Source: CAZXPY01 sp964643435
GTDB lineage: Bacteria; Patescibacteriota; Microgenomatia; Woykebacterales; RBG-16-39-9b
Length of the DNA stretch: 64,000 bases
Reading direction: 5' to 3'
NCBI GenBank assembly: GCA_964643435.1
Contig: CAZXPY010000003.1
Location: 47,543-111,542 of the forward strand
In this document: positions 48,268-58,749 of the stretch, in pieces
Position numbering within the stretch: position 1 is the stretch's first letter
How the letters are laid out: the number at the start of each line of letters is the position of its first letter
Notes under the pieces: model-generated
Databases searched by the model: none
Told to the model about the DNA's origin: nothing
The model's input: the letters and a program-made list of their open reading frames with translations, nothing else
Made by a program: the position numbers and the translations under genes

Positions 48268-49759
48268 ATTTAACGAAGATGTATCAATTGCCCAAATAAT
48301 CGCTGCTTTGAGAACTATTCCGGAGAAAGATATAAAGATCGTCGTTCCAAAAAACTCGATTTTTTTTACAAACAGCGTAAATCAAGAGATACTCAAAAAA
48401 CTTTCCGCTGATTTGGGTAAAAACATTTTATTTTCGCAAAGCAGTAATCTTGGATTTGTGGAAGGTACAGATGTGATGGAGGCAGCTGTCCAAACTGAAA
48501 GTAGCCAACCAAAACCTCAAAAAATCCCTTCAAACCCCATCAAAAACTTCTTAAGAGCAGCAAATTTTGTAAAGAAGTTTCCCAAAAAAACGCTCATCCG
48601 TTACCTTTTATTAGTAGCAGTTTTACTTCTTTTATTTCTAGGATATTATTTTATCCCTTCGGTGACTTTAAGTTTAAAAGTTGAATCAAGAATTCAAGAA
48701 GACGAGGCGACATTTTCTGCTTCTCCGAGAATTAGGGAAGTTGATTTTGAGCAAGGTATAATTCCGCTTGAGAGTATTGAGACTTTAAAGGAAGGTAGCT
48801 TAAAGACCCAAACAAGCGGTAAGAAAATTATTGGCGACCCGGCTAAGGGTAAGGCTCTAATTAGAAATTATTCCACGGCGGTAGAAAAAATATTTTCAGC
48901 TGGTACGAAACTTAAAGTCTCTTCTGGTAAAAGTGAAGGTTCAGAGTTTTCCTTAACTAAAACAACCACAGTGCCGGTCGGATCCGCGTCGGCGACTATT
49001 GATGCTAGTGGTCGAAAAGTATCAGTTGTTGACCCAGGTAGGGCCGAGATCGAGCTAGTTGCTGCCAAAGTAGGGTCGGAGGGTAATATTGATGCCAACA
49101 GCCGCTTTAGTGTTGGTAGTGAGTCCTTAGATACTGTCGATGCTGTTAATAGCGCATCTTTTGAAGGAGGAACAAGTAAAGAAGTTAAGGTCGTATCCGA
49201 AGATGATCAAAAAAACTTACTAGCTACTCTTAGTGCCCAACTTTATGAGGAAGGAGAGGAAGATTTACGTAGTGAGACAAGTCAGGAGAAAAAGATGCCT
49301 CAAGATGGGTTTAAAAATTCAATAGTTAAGAAAAGCTATGATAAAAGCATCGATTCCGAAGCCGAAGAAATCACCCTTAATCTGTCTATAAAAACTCAAG
49401 GAGTAGTATATTCAGAAAAAAACTTATTTGAACTGATGAAAAAATACCTGGAACCATTTATACCAGAGGGTTTCTTAATCAGCGAAGAAAGTAAGGTAGA
49501 AGCCGAGGTTATAAAACGGAACGAGGATAATACAATAACCTTTGTAGGTAAAATTCAAGGAGTTTTGCTTCCAAAGATTGATGTTGATAATTTGAAAAAA
49601 ACTTTAAGAGGAAAAAGCTTATCTTTCGCCCACAATTATTTAGGGTCAATTCAAAGTATCAAAAGTTTTGATATAAAACCTTTTCCGGTAGTGCCAACAC
49701 CACTAGCACGTATCCCTTTTAGAACCTCAAGAATCAACATTGAAATAAAAACGCAATGA
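48254..49759 (+). CDS. Membrane-anchored protein with baseplate J-like extracytoplasmic domain
   Basis: About 501 residues. The cytoplasmic N-terminus (EFNEDVSIAQIIAALRTIPEKDIKIVVPKNSIFFTN) looks like a small alpha/beta module. A membrane helix (about 116-137) is followed by a large beta-rich region: GKALIRNYSTAVEKIFSAGTKLKV and then GRAEIELVAAKVGSEGNIDANSRFSV resemble the baseplate J-like fold of phage tails. The C-terminal part has an LLPKIDVDNLKKTLRGKSLSFAHNYLGSI motif. I chose the ATG at 48254 because GGGAGGT (48243-48249) ends 4 nt before it; it overlaps the actin-like gene by 14 bp. Coupling with that gene suggests an envelope-spanning complex. Confidence 0.7.
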   Translation: MRTIEFNEDVSIAQIIAALRTIPEKDIKIVVPKNSIFFTNSVNQEILKKLSADLGKNILFSQSSNLGFVEGTDVMEAAVQTESSQPKPQKIPSNPIKNFLRAANFVKKFPKKTLIRYLLLVAVLLLLFLGYYFIPSVTLSLKVESRIQEDEATFSASPRIREVDFEQGIIPLESIETLKEGSLKTQTSGKKIIGDPAKGKALIRNYSTAVEKIFSAGTKLKVSSGKSEGSEFSLTKTTTVPVGSASATIDASGRKVSVVDPGRAEIELVAAKVGSEGNIDANSRFSVGSESLDTVDAVNSASFEGGTSKEVKVVSEDDQKNLLATLSAQLYEEGEEDLRSETSQEKKMPQDGFKNSIVKKSYDKSIDSEAEEITLNLSIKTQGVVYSEKNLFELMKKYLEPFIPEGFLISEESKVEAEVIKRNEDNTITFVGKIQGVLLPKIDVDNLKKTLRGKSLSFAHNYLGSIQSIKSFDIKPFPVVPTPLARIPFRTSRINIEIKTQ

Positions 49760-50130
49760 AAATTTTAGCGATCGATTTTGGTAAAGCTAAAATTGGTCTA
49801 GCTTTAAGTTTGGGTGATCTCGCCCAAACTTACGGTACAATATCTTTCAAAAAGGAAAAAGAAACACTCCATAATCTAGCTAAGATTTGTGAAAGTGAAG
49901 AAATCGAAAAAATTATTTTCGGGCTTCCAAAACCAGATATAATTGGCGCAAAAAGATTCGCCTCTCATCTTAATAAAATAACGAATCTACCAATTATTTT
50001 TATTAATGAAGTGATGACGAGCGAAATGGCGAAATTAAAACTAATCGAAAAAGGCGAAAAAAATTTGAAAAATAAAATCCATTCAGCGGCAGCCGCACTT
50101 ATTTTACAGGAATATTTGGATAGTAATTGA
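49756..50130 (+). CDS. ruvX: RuvX/YqgF Holliday-junction resolvase-like nuclease
   Basis: A 124-residue RNase H-fold protein with ILAIDFGKAKIGLALSLGDLAQ (first acidic site at Asp6), KIIFGLPKPD and INEVMTSEMAKLKLIEKG, and KIHSAAAALILQEYL at the end, the usual YqgF pattern. The family is required for 16S rRNA 5' maturation in E. coli and was proposed as a resolvase. It overlaps its neighbours by 4 bp and 1 bp (TGATG), so it is translationally coupled to mltG, as in many bacteria. Confidence 0.9.
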   Translation: MKILAIDFGKAKIGLALSLGDLAQTYGTISFKKEKETLHNLAKICESEEIEKIIFGLPKPDIIGAKRFASHLNKITNLPIIFINEVMTSEMAKLKLIEKGEKNLKNKIHSAAAALILQEYLDSN

Positions 50131-51098
50131 TGAAAAAAACCGCGTTCTTAACAATATTAATTTTAATTCTAATATCTTTTCTTTTCTTACCCTTATACTG
50201 GAATTCTTTACTTGCAGCACCGAATAAGGAGTCTACTAAAAAAATTTTTGTTATTAATAAAAATCAAGCAACTCGGGAAATTGCGAAAAACTTAAAAGAC
50301 CAAGGTTTTATAAGAAGTGAGCTAGCCTTTATAATTTATACCCGCCTTAAAGGTAAAGCTCAAAATTTACAGGCTGGTGATTTTAAACTCTCTTCAGATT
50401 TAAATACCGCCCAAGTTGTTGAAATTCTTACTAAGGGTAGAATCGATCAATGGTTGACAATACCAGAGGGTTGGAGAATTGAAGAAATAGCCCAGAGAAT
50501 TGCCAAAGAATTTGATATTCCCGAATCAGAATTTTTAAAAGTCGCTAAAGAAGGCTATATGTTTCCGGATACTTATCTTATACCTAATAGAGCAACCGCG
50601 AAGGAAATTGCGGTTATTATGAAAAAAAATTTTGATGATCGTTTTAATAATGATTTGCGGCAGGAAGCTAGGAAGCAAAAGCTAACTGAAGAAGAGATAA
50701 TAATATTAGCTAGTATCGTTGAACGCGAGTCAAAAACCAAAGAGGAGAGACCAATAATTGCCGCGATCCTTTGGAAAAGATTTAATGAGGGGTTCCCACT
50801 CCAAGCAGACGCAACAATTCAATACGCCCTAGGATATCAACCAGAAGAAAAAACATGGTGGAAGAAAAATTTAACTGAAAGTGATCTTAAGATCGATTCA
50901 CCTTACAATAGCCGGGAAAGATTAGGACTCCCTCCTTCACCAATTTGTAACCCTGGTTTAGATTCGATTAAAGCAGTTATTTTTCCGCAAAACTCCCCTT
51001 ATTATTACTATCTCCACGACAGTAGTGGTAAGGTGTATTATGCACAAACCCTTGAGGAACACAACGAAAATATTTTTAAGTACTTAAGAAAAAACTAG
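50130..51098 (+). CDS. mltG: Endolytic murein transglycosylase MltG
   Basis: A 322-residue YceG-like protein: N-terminal membrane anchor (about 4-27), a LysM-like region (KIFVINKNQATREIAKNLKDQGFIRSELAFIIYTRLKG, LQAGDFKLSSDLNTAQVVEILTKG) and the catalytic domain with TIPEGWRIEEIAQRIA, EGYMFPDTYLIP, ILASIVERESKTKEERPIIAAIL (catalytic Glu) and LQADATIQYALG, SPYNSRERLGLPPSPICNPGLDSIKAV. It cuts nascent glycan strands and sets their length. It is coupled to ruvX. Confidence 0.93.
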   Translation: MKKTAFLTILILILISFLFLPLYWNSLLAAPNKESTKKIFVINKNQATREIAKNLKDQGFIRSELAFIIYTRLKGKAQNLQAGDFKLSSDLNTAQVVEILTKGRIDQWLTIPEGWRIEEIAQRIAKEFDIPESEFLKVAKEGYMFPDTYLIPNRATAKEIAVIMKKNFDDRFNNDLRQEARKQKLTEEEIIILASIVERESKTKEERPIIAAILWKRFNEGFPLQADATIQYALGYQPEEKTWWKKNLTESDLKIDSPYNSRERLGLPPSPICNPGLDSIKAVIFPQNSPYYYYLHDSSGKVYYAQTLEEHNENIFKYLRKN

Positions 51099-51121
51099 AC
51101 TGTTAACTTTTTAAATACTGG

Positions 51122-51200
51122 TTGACAAATGTTTTTTTAGTGTTAAAATTAAACTAATTTAATATTATTTAACGTACACAAAGTACGGATTTTTTTATTT
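51122..51200 (+). promoter_or_regulatory. rpoBC promoter with small hairpin and T tract in the leader
   Basis: TTGACA (51122-51127)-N16-TAAAAT (51144-51149), with a TG extension. About 20 nt into the transcript CGTAC-acaaa-GTACG (51173-51187) is followed by a T run, like a weak terminator. The leader to the rpoB ATG is about 75 nt, long for this genome. Confidence 0.6.
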
Positions 51201-51232
51201 GCGTTTTTTTTGTTTGGAGTTATTTTTATTAA

Positions 51233-54200
51233 ATGATTAAAGATAGAAAAATATTTGGCAAATCCTCCTATTCTTATAACCTAACAGACTTAACAGCGCT
51301 ACAAACTTCCTCTTATGGTTGGTTAATTAAAGAAGGTATAAAAGAACTGCTAGAAGAAGTTTCTCCTATAGAGGACCTTACTGGTAAAAATTTCGAACTC
51401 CATTTTCTAGATTGTAGAATTGGCGAACCCAAATATACTACTGAGCAAGCTATTGAGAAAGGAACAAGTTACAGCGCTCCGCTTAAAGCTCGTACTAGAT
51501 TAATTAACAAAGAAACAGGTGAAACCCTAGAGCAGGAAGTATATTTAGGAGACCTTCCCTTAATGACTTCTTCTGGAACTTTTATTATCAACGGAGTTGA
51601 AAGGGTTATTGTTTCGCAATTAACTAGGAGTCCAGGGGTTTTTTATACCTCAGAAATAGATCCAGCTACAGGTAAACCCTTTTTTAGAGGCGAGTTACGC
51701 GCTACTAGAGGTAGTTGGTTAGAATTTGAAACAAGCAAACAAGGGGTTTTATCGGTTAGAATCGATCGGAAAAGAAGGATTACGGCCACAACTTTGCTGC
51801 GAACAATTGGTTACCCAACCAATGAAAAAATTCTTGAAGAGTTTGCGGACGTTGATACTGGTGATCATCAATATATAAAAGCAACTCTAGAAAAAGATCC
51901 TACTACAAATCCAGAAGAAGCTTATCTTGAAATCTATCACAAAATGAGACCAGGCGATCCGGTAATCCTAGAAAACGCCAAAGCCCTTTTAGCTAATCTT
52001 TTTTTTAACCCCAGAAGATATTCTCTCGGGAAAGTGGGTCGTTACAAGTTAAACAAGAGGCTTAATTTAAATATTCCTAACAACCCTGATCATTGGATAT
52101 TACAAAGCGAAGATATCGCTAATTCCTTAAAAGATCTGATAAAACTGAACAACGGCAGCGGAAAAGCCGATGACATTGACCACTTAGCTAATAGGCGAGT
52201 TAGGGCAGTAGGAGAATTAGTTCAGAACACCTTGAGGGTTGGTTTTTTACAAATTGAAAGGGTTATTAGAGAGAGAATGAGTATGTCATATGACCAGGCA
52301 ACAGTTACTCCAGCCTCATTAGTAAACTCTAGACCAATTGTTGCCAGATTGAACGAATTTTTTGCTTCCTCACAACTCTCTCAGTTTATGGATCAAATTA
52401 ATTCTCTGGCGGAGTTAGAACATCTGCGCCGGCTTTCAGTAATGGGACCAGGCGGATTAACCCGCGAACGGGCAAGTTTTAGTGCTCATGATATTAATAA
52501 TTCACAATACGGAAGAATTTGTGCAATAAAATCACCCGAGGGCCCAAATATTGGGTTAATAAACCACTTAGCTCTAACTGGACGTATAAATGAATATGGG
52601 TTTTTGGAAGCGCCTTACCGAAAAGTAGTTAAGGAAAAAGACAGTAAGGTTAGACTGACAAATGATTTAGTCTGGATAATGGCAGATGATGAAGAAAAAT
52701 ATTACGTTACTCATGCCACGGTAGCTACTGATAAAAAAGGGTATATAACCGATACAAGAGTTCCTCTTCGCTACGACGGAACCTTTATTTCTGGTCCTTC
52801 TTCTCTAATTGATTTAGTCGAGGTAGCTCCCTGGCAAATTGTGGGAGCTTCAGCTTCTCTTATACCGTTTTTGGCTCACGATGATGCCAATAGAGCATTG
52901 ATGGGTGCAAATATGCAATGCCAAGCGGTTCCTTTAGTTAATCCTTCTTCACCGATTGTGGGAACGGGTATGGAGACTTCTATTGCCAAAAATATTGGTC
53001 GGGTGGCGACGAGTCCCACCGATGGTGAAGTTACCTTTGTTGATGCAAACAAGATTCTTATTAAAGATAAGGATAAAAAGGAAAATGAAATTAAAATTTC
53101 TAAATTTGTCAAATCTAATCAAAATACCTGTTACTCTCAAAGACCAAACGTGTCAATTGGTCAGAAGATAAAGAAAGATGACCTGATAATTGATGGACCG
53201 GTTACGGCTGATGGTGAATTAGCTCTCGGAAAAAACTTAATTGTTGCCTACATGAGTTGGGAAGGCTACGGTTATGAAGACTCGATAATAATTTCCGAAA
53301 GATTAGTAACCGATGATGTCTTAACCTCGATTCATATTGAAGAATATAGTTGTTCAGTTACCGAAACAAAACTAGGTCCAGAAGAAACCACTAGAGACAT
53401 TCCAAATGTGGGAGAAGAAGCCTTAGCCAATTTAGATGAGCAGGGAATTGTTTACATCGGGGCAGAGGTTGGGCCAAACGATATTTTAGTAGGCAAAATA
53501 ACCCCAAAAGGAGAAACCGAATTAACGGCGGAGGAAAGGCTACTGCGAGCAATTTTTGGAGAAAAAGCCCGCGAGATTAGAGATACCTCATTAAGAATGC
53601 CTCACGGTGAGCGTGGTACCGTAGTCGATATTAAAGTTTTAAGTCGTGATAGCGGGGATGAGTTAGAGCCTGGAGTACAGAGGCTTATTAGAGTAAAAGT
53701 AGCTCAAACCCGTAAAGTTACTGTCGGCGATAAACTAGCGGGTCGCCACGGTAATAAAGGGGTGATCAGCAAAGTAGTACCAATTGAAGATATGCCTTAT
53801 TTAGATGATGGAACACCAGTTGATGTAATTATCTCCCCTCTTAGTGTGATTTCCCGAATGAATCTCGGTCAATTGTTAGAGTGCCATCTTGGTTGGGCAG
53901 CCCAAAAAATGGGTTATAAAGTAGCCGTCCCTTCTTTTGGAGGCTTCCGGGAAGAAGATTTGCAAGACGCATTGAAGAATGCTCTTTTGTCAGGAGATGG
54001 TAAGGTTACTCTTTACGATGGCAAAACTGGAGAACCCTATAAAGAAAAAGTGGCGGTGGGTATTGGTTATATCATGAAGCTTGTTCATATGGTAGATGAA
54101 AAAGTTCACGCACGAAGCACCGGACCCTATTCTTTGGTAACCCAGCAACCTTTGGGAGGTAAAGCCCAAATGGGAGGGCAAAGACTTGGAGAGATGGAAG

Positions 54201-54571
54201 TTTGGGCCTTAGAATCTTACGGTGCCGCCCATTCCCTACAAGAGATGCTGACAATAAAAAGTGATGATGTTGTTGGTAGAGCTAAAACCTTTGAAGCGAT
54301 AATTAAAGGTACGGATATTCCTGAATCTTCGGTTCCTGAATCTTTCAAAGTTTTAATAAAGGAGTTAAATGGACTTGCTTTGAAAGTTGAACTTTTAGGA
54401 GCAAAAATTACTAAAGAGGAAACTACGGAAAAAGAATTAGCTAAGGAAGAAGTAGCCACGAAAAAAGCCGAGGAACTAGCCTTGGCATCCGGATCTACAA
54501 TTGTAGCTGAGGGAAAAGAATTTATCTCGGGCGAAGGTAGTTTTGAGGTAGAGAAAGTGAAGGAATCTTAA
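51233..54571 (+). CDS. rpoB: DNA-directed RNA polymerase subunit beta
   Basis: A 1112-residue beta subunit with SYGWLIKEGIKELLEEVSPI at the start, GTFIINGVERVIVSQLTRSPGVFY, MSYDQATVTPASLVNSRPIVARLNEFFASSQLSQFMDQINSLAELEHLRRLSVMGPGGLTRERASF (rifampicin pocket; N at the position of the common S/N variations), AYMSWEGYGYEDSIIISERLV, GDKLAGRHGNKGVISKV (catalytic-centre contacts) and the C-terminal QPLGGKAQMGGQRLGEMEVWALESYGAAHSLQEMLTIKSDD. A Glu/Lys-rich tail follows. It ends 1 bp before rpoC. Confidence 0.97.
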   Translation: MIKDRKIFGKSSYSYNLTDLTALQTSSYGWLIKEGIKELLEEVSPIEDLTGKNFELHFLDCRIGEPKYTTEQAIEKGTSYSAPLKARTRLINKETGETLEQEVYLGDLPLMTSSGTFIINGVERVIVSQLTRSPGVFYTSEIDPATGKPFFRGELRATRGSWLEFETSKQGVLSVRIDRKRRITATTLLRTIGYPTNEKILEEFADVDTGDHQYIKATLEKDPTTNPEEAYLEIYHKMRPGDPVILENAKALLANLFFNPRRYSLGKVGRYKLNKRLNLNIPNNPDHWILQSEDIANSLKDLIKLNNGSGKADDIDHLANRRVRAVGELVQNTLRVGFLQIERVIRERMSMSYDQATVTPASLVNSRPIVARLNEFFASSQLSQFMDQINSLAELEHLRRLSVMGPGGLTRERASFSAHDINNSQYGRICAIKSPEGPNIGLINHLALTGRINEYGFLEAPYRKVVKEKDSKVRLTNDLVWIMADDEEKYYVTHATVATDKKGYITDTRVPLRYDGTFISGPSSLIDLVEVAPWQIVGASASLIPFLAHDDANRALMGANMQCQAVPLVNPSSPIVGTGMETSIAKNIGRVATSPTDGEVTFVDANKILIKDKDKKENEIKISKFVKSNQNTCYSQRPNVSIGQKIKKDDLIIDGPVTADGELALGKNLIVAYMSWEGYGYEDSIIISERLVTDDVLTSIHIEEYSCSVTETKLGPEETTRDIPNVGEEALANLDEQGIVYIGAEVGPNDILVGKITPKGETELTAEERLLRAIFGEKAREIRDTSLRMPHGERGTVVDIKVLSRDSGDELEPGVQRLIRVKVAQTRKVTVGDKLAGRHGNKGVISKVVPIEDMPYLDDGTPVDVIISPLSVISRMNLGQLLECHLGWAAQKMGYKVAVPSFGGFREEDLQDALKNALLSGDGKVTLYDGKTGEPYKEKVAVGIGYIMKLVHMVDEKVHARSTGPYSLVTQQPLGGKAQMGGQRLGEMEVWALESYGAAHSLQEMLTIKSDDVVGRAKTFEAIIKGTDIPESSVPESFKVLIKELNGLALKVELLGAKITKEETTEKELAKEEVATKKAEELALASGSTIVAEGKEFISGEGSFEVEKVKES

Positions 54572-54572
54572 A

Positions 54573-57500
54573 ATGGAAGAAATCCGCGATTTTACGGCCT
54601 TAAAAATAGTTCTTGCCTCTGCAGACGATATAAAGGCGTGGTCTTACGGAGAGGTGACTAAACCAGAAACAATAAATTACCGCACTTTAAAGCCAGAAAA
54701 GGATGGTTTATTTGATGAAAGAATCTTTGGACCAACTAAAGATTGGGAATGTTATTGTGGTAAGTATAAAAGAATTCGTTACCGAGGAGTAATTTGTGAT
54801 AAATGTGGAGTCGAAGTAACTCAATCCAAAGTAAGAAGAGAAAGAATGGGACACATTAGTTTAGCGGCGCCAGTGGCTCATGTTTGGTTTTTCAAAGGAA
54901 CTCCTTCAAAGTTATCCCTACTTTTAGACATTACCCCTAGGGCTCTTGAAGCAACAATTTATTTTGCTCAGTATTTAGTTACCAGCGTTGATTCTGATAA
55001 AAGAAAAGAAGCAATTAAAAAATTAGAAAAAAATTTCGCTGAAGACAAAAAAAAATTGCAAAAGGAAGGAGACAAGAAATCCGCGCAACTTGAAAAAGAG
55101 GTAAATAAAGAAAAAAAGGCTCTTGATATTAAGGACAAAGGACATAAAGAATTAGTTGAAGCCGAGATGGACTTGAAAGTAAAAGCTAAGAGTGCTTCTT
55201 TACGCGATGAACTGGTAGTTGAAATGGATAATCTTGAAACTACGAAAAGAGGTTTGATCGATAGGGTAAAAGGTATTTCTTTCCTAACACTCTTGACCGA
55301 AGAAGAATTCCAAAAACTTGGTAATTTAGGAGTTTCTAACTTTTTTAAGTTAGCTATTGGTGCAGAAGCACTTTTGAATGTATTAAAAAACCTCGACTTA
55401 TCCAAACTTATTGCTACTTTGCGGGAAGAAGTGGAAAACTCCTCTGGCCAAAAACAAGTTAAGGCCACTAAAAGATTAAGAGTAGCGGAGGGTTTAAGAG
55501 TGGCGGGGGTTAAACCAGAACAAATGATTTTAACAGTTTTACCAGTAATTCCACCAGATCTAAGACCTATGGTTCAACTCTCTGGTGGTAGATTTGCTAC
55601 CAGTGATTTAAATGATTTGTATAGGAGAGTAATTAATCGAAACTCCCGTTTGAAGAAACTTACGGATCTGGGGGCGCCAGAAATAATTCTCAGAAATGAA
55701 AAAAGAATGCTTCAAGAAGCAGTTGATGCTTTAATCGATTCAACGCAGAGGACAACAACCCGAGTCGTTGCCGCCCAGCAACTTAAATCCTTATCAGATA
55801 TGTTAAAAGGTAAGCAGGGGAGGTTTAGACAGAATCTTTTAGGTAAGAGAGTAGATTATTCTGGTCGTAGCGTCATAGTTGTTGCACCAGATATAAAGCT
55901 AAACGAATGTCGAGTTCCGAAAGAAATGGCTTTGGAACTATTTAAACCGTATGTTTTACGGGAACTTATTTTTCAAGGACACGCCCCTAATGTTAAAAGT
56001 GCAAAACATGTTTTTGAAAGAAGAGGAGTTGAAGTTTGGGATATCCTAGAAGCGATAACTAAAAATCACCCGGTTCTTTTAAATCGGGCTCCGACTTTAC
56101 ATAAACTAGGTATCCAATCTTTTTACCCCCTTTTGACCGAAGGCAGTGCTATTGGAATTCATCCTAGTGTTTGCGCTGGTTATGGAGCTGATTTTGATGG
56201 CGATCAGATGGCTATTCATATTCCCCTCTCCGCTAATGCTCAAAGAGAGGCCATTGAACTAATGATGTCTACCAAAAACTTACTTCGCCCGGCTGATGGG
56301 GAACCAATAATGACACCAAATCGGGATGTTTTCTTAGGCTGTTACTACTTAACTTTGCCGGACGAAACTTTACCCAAAGTAGGCCCCTTTTCTTTTGACG
56401 AAGTGATAACTACTTATTCAAGTGGTAAGGTTAATATTAGGCAAATGGTTGATTGTTCTCTTGATAATAAAGTTATTGAAACTACCGTGGGAAGAGTTTT
56501 GTTTAATGAAATACTACCGGAGGAACTCCGCTTTATAAATGAAACGATAAAGGGCGCCACCATAAAAAGTTTACTTATAGAGCACCAAAATCTATTTGAT
56601 CAAAACAGAACTGTAAAACTTATTGATGATATAAAAGACTTAGGGTTTAAGTTCGCAACACTTTCCGGTATTTCAATGTCGATTAGTGATTGTCAAATAA
56701 TTCCCCAGAAACAAAAACTTATTGATGAGGCTGATAAAAAAGTTGAAGAGATTGAAAAGAACTTTCGTAGAGGGTTAATTACCCAAGAAGAGAAGATGAG
56801 ATTAACTGAAGGGGTGTGGGTAGAATTAACTACTAAAATTGATGAACTCACGTGGGAAAACCTAGATAAGATTAACCCCTTAAAACTTATTCAGGAATCA
56901 GGGGCTCGCGGTAGCCGGGATCAGATTAAACAACTGGCTGGTATGAGAGGTTTGGTGGCTGATCCACTAGGTAGGATTGTGGAACTACCTTCAAAACGAA
57001 ATTTTCGAGAAGGTTTAGATGTTTATGAATACTTTACCTCAACTAGAGGAGCCCGTAAAGGATTAGTTGATAAAGCTTTAAAAACGGCTGAAGCTGGCTA
57101 TTTAACAAGGCGATTGGTCGATGTTGCGCACGACGTTTTAGTTAGAAAAGAAGATTGCGGTACAAAAGAATATATAGAAATTAAAAAAGATAGTACGAGG
57201 AACGCTTCTTTTGATGACCGAATTTTAGGTAGGGTAACCGCCGTAAATATCAAAGATCCTAAAGGAAAAATAATTATTAAAGCAGGAGAAATGATTGATG
57301 AGGGGAAACTTGAGAAAATTCAAAAAGCAGCTGCAGTTCTAATAAAAGTCCGTTCTCCCCTAACTTGTGAACAAAAATACGGAATTTGTGCTGCCTGTTA
57401 CGGCCGAGATTTAGCAACAAAGGCAGTTGTTGGTATTGGGTCTCCAGTTGGTGTTATTGCTGCCCAATCCATCGGCGAACCGGGAACACAGCTAACAATG

Positions 57501-58241
57501 AGAACTTTCCATTTAGGGGGGATTGTTGGTCTTGATATTACTCAAGGGTTACCCCGGGTAGAGGAGTTATTTGAGGCCAGAACTCCTAAAACAGCGGCGG
57601 TAGTTACGGAAATTCCTGGTGTTGCCAAGGTTTTAGAGACTAATGAGGAAGTAAAGGTTGTGGTAAGTATGAAAGAAAAGAAAAATATACTTGAAAAAGA
57701 ATATTTAATTCCCGCCACCGCCGAACTTTTGATTAAAGACGGTCAGAACGTAGCCGCTGGTGACTCACTAACCGGTGGACATATTGACCTAAAAAGTATT
57801 TTACAAACAAAAGGATTAAGAGCAGTTCAAGAATACATTATAAATGAGGTTCAAAAAGTTTACGAATCGCAAGGGGCGACCATAAATGAGAAACATTTCG
57901 AAGTGATAATTCGGAAGATGGGTGAAAAAGTTAAAGTCGAATCTCCGGGAGACACGATCCTTTTACCAGGAGAGTTAGTTGATCGTAGTAAATTTGCCGA
58001 AGAAAACGCTAGGATATTGGCAGAAGGCGGGGAACCAGCGACTGCCCAAATTGTTATTTTGGGTATAACCAGGGCAGCTCTTTTTACTGAATCAGTCCTA
58101 AGCGCGGCTTCGTTTCAAGAAACAACCTCTGTTTTAACTGATGCGGCGACTAGCGGAAAAATTGATTATTTAAGGGGCTTGAAAGAAAACGTCATTATTG
58201 GTCGTCTAATTCCCACTGGAGAGAGAGCCCGTCTAGACTAA
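54573..58241 (+). CDS. rpoC: DNA-directed RNA polymerase subunit beta'
   Basis: A 1222-residue beta' subunit. The N-terminal zinc site is [23 protein letters not shown], the active site is [13 protein letters not shown] (three metal-binding Asp), and the second zinc site is formed by DCG...[15 protein letters not shown]. Trigger-loop region [28 protein letters not shown] is intact. Residues about 130-230 form a Lys/Glu-rich coiled coil ([30 protein letters not shown]), an insertion often longer or absent in other bacteria. The gene follows rpoB by 1 bp and shares its promoter. Confidence 0.97.
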   Translation: MEEIRDFTALKIVLASADDIKAWSYGEVTKPETINYRTLKPEKDGLFDERIFGPTKDWECYCGKYKRIRYRGVICDKCGVEVTQSKVRRERMGHISLAAPVAHVWFFKGTPSKLSLLLDITPRALEATIYFAQYLVTSVDSDKRKEAIKKLEKNFAEDKKKLQKEGDKKSAQLEKEVNKEKKALDIKDKGHKELVEAEMDLKVKAKSASLRDELVVEMDNLETTKRGLIDRVKGISFLTLLTEEEFQKLGNLGVSNFFKLAIGAEALLNVLKNLDLSKLIATLREEVENSSGQKQVKATKRLRVAEGLRVAGVKPEQMILTVLPVIPPDLRPMVQLSGGRFATSDLNDLYRRVINRNSRLKKLTDLGAPEIILRNEKRMLQEAVDALIDSTQRTTTRVVAAQQLKSLSDMLKGKQGRFRQNLLGKRVDYSGRSVIVVAPDIKLNECRVPKEMALELFKPYVLRELIFQGHAPNVKSAKHVFERRGVEVWDILEAITKNHPVLLNRAPTLHKLGIQSFYPLLTEGSAIGIHPSVCAGYGADFDGDQMAIHIPLSANAQREAIELMMSTKNLLRPADGEPIMTPNRDVFLGCYYLTLPDETLPKVGPFSFDEVITTYSSGKVNIRQMVDCSLDNKVIETTVGRVLFNEILPEELRFINETIKGATIKSLLIEHQNLFDQNRTVKLIDDIKDLGFKFATLSGISMSISDCQIIPQKQKLIDEADKKVEEIEKNFRRGLITQEEKMRLTEGVWVELTTKIDELTWENLDKINPLKLIQESGARGSRDQIKQLAGMRGLVADPLGRIVELPSKRNFREGLDVYEYFTSTRGARKGLVDKALKTAEAGYLTRRLVDVAHDVLVRKEDCGTKEYIEIKKDSTRNASFDDRILGRVTAVNIKDPKGKIIIKAGEMIDEGKLEKIQKAAAVLIKVRSPLTCEQKYGICAACYGRDLATKAVVGIGSPVGVIAAQSIGEPGTQLTMRTFHLGGIVGLDITQGLPRVEELFEARTPKTAAVVTEIPGVAKVLETNEEVKVVVSMKEKKNILEKEYLIPATAELLIKDGQNVAAGDSLTGGHIDLKSILQTKGLRAVQEYIINEVQKVYESQGATINEKHFEVIIRKMGEKVKVESPGDTILLPGELVDRSKFAEENARILAEGGEPATAQIVILGITRAALFTESVLSAASFQETTSVLTDAATSGKIDYLRGLKENVIIGRLIPTGERARLD

Positions 58242-58248
58242 TCTTAAA

Positions 58249-58277
58249 TTGACAGTTCTTAAAAAATCCCCTATACT
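58249..58277 (+). promoter_or_regulatory. rpsL promoter, TTGACA-N17-TATACT
   Basis: The -35 is at 58249-58254 and the -10 at 58272-58277. The -10 ends 8 nt before the rpsL ATG (58286), so transcription should start at or just before the start codon. It begins 7 bp after the rpoC stop. Confidence 0.82.
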
Positions 58278-58285
58278 TACAAGCT

Positions 58286-58699
58286 ATGCCAACAATACAA
58301 CAACTAGTTAGAAAAGGTCGAAAAAAGGTAGTAAAAAAGATAAAGGCGAGCGTGCTACGCTTTTCTTTTAATGCTAGAGAAAATAGATTAATCTCTTTAC
58401 CGTCTCCTCAAAAGAGAGGTGTGGCTACGCTAGTAAAAACAATGACACCGAGAAAACCCAACAGTGCGCTTCGAAAAGTAGCCAGAGTAAGACTTTCTAA
58501 CCGAAAAGAAATTACTGCCTATATTCCCGGTATTGGCCACGAATTGCAAGAGCACCATATTGTTTTGGTTAGGGGAGGTAGAGTCAAAGATTTGCCTGGT
58601 GTTAAATATCATATTATAAGGGGACACTATGATGCCGGTGGAGTGGTGGGCAGGAAACAAGGTCGAAGTTTGTATGGGACTAAAAAGCCAAAGGAGTAA
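58286..58699 (+). CDS. rpsL: 30S ribosomal protein S12
   Basis: A 137-residue S12 with [37 protein letters not shown] (the PNSA loop of the decoding centre), [34 protein letters not shown]. Compared with E. coli (124 aa) there is an insertion of roughly 12 residues between KKVVKKIKA and PQKRGV (around [19 protein letters not shown]), known in some other lineages. The streptomycin-site Lys in TPRKPNS is wild type. It is probably translated from a leaderless mRNA starting between rpoC and itself. Confidence 0.96.
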   Translation: MPTIQQLVRKGRKKVVKKIKASVLRFSFNARENRLISLPSPQKRGVATLVKTMTPRKPNSALRKVARVRLSNRKEITAYIPGIGHELQEHHIVLVRGGRVKDLPGVKYHIIRGHYDAGGVVGRKQGRSLYGTKKPKE

Positions 58700-58727
58700 A
58701 AAATTATATCCCGCTAAAGCGTGATGT

Positions 58728-58749
58728 AAATTTTTGAGAACAAAAATTT
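58728..58749 (+). promoter_or_regulatory. Hairpin abutting the rpsG start codon
   Basis: AAATTTTTG (58728-58736) pairs perfectly with CAAAAATTT (58741-58749) around an AGAA loop, and the rpsG ATG begins at the next base. It lies where S7 binds the rpsL-rpsG spacer in E. coli to repress its operon. Confidence 0.6.
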
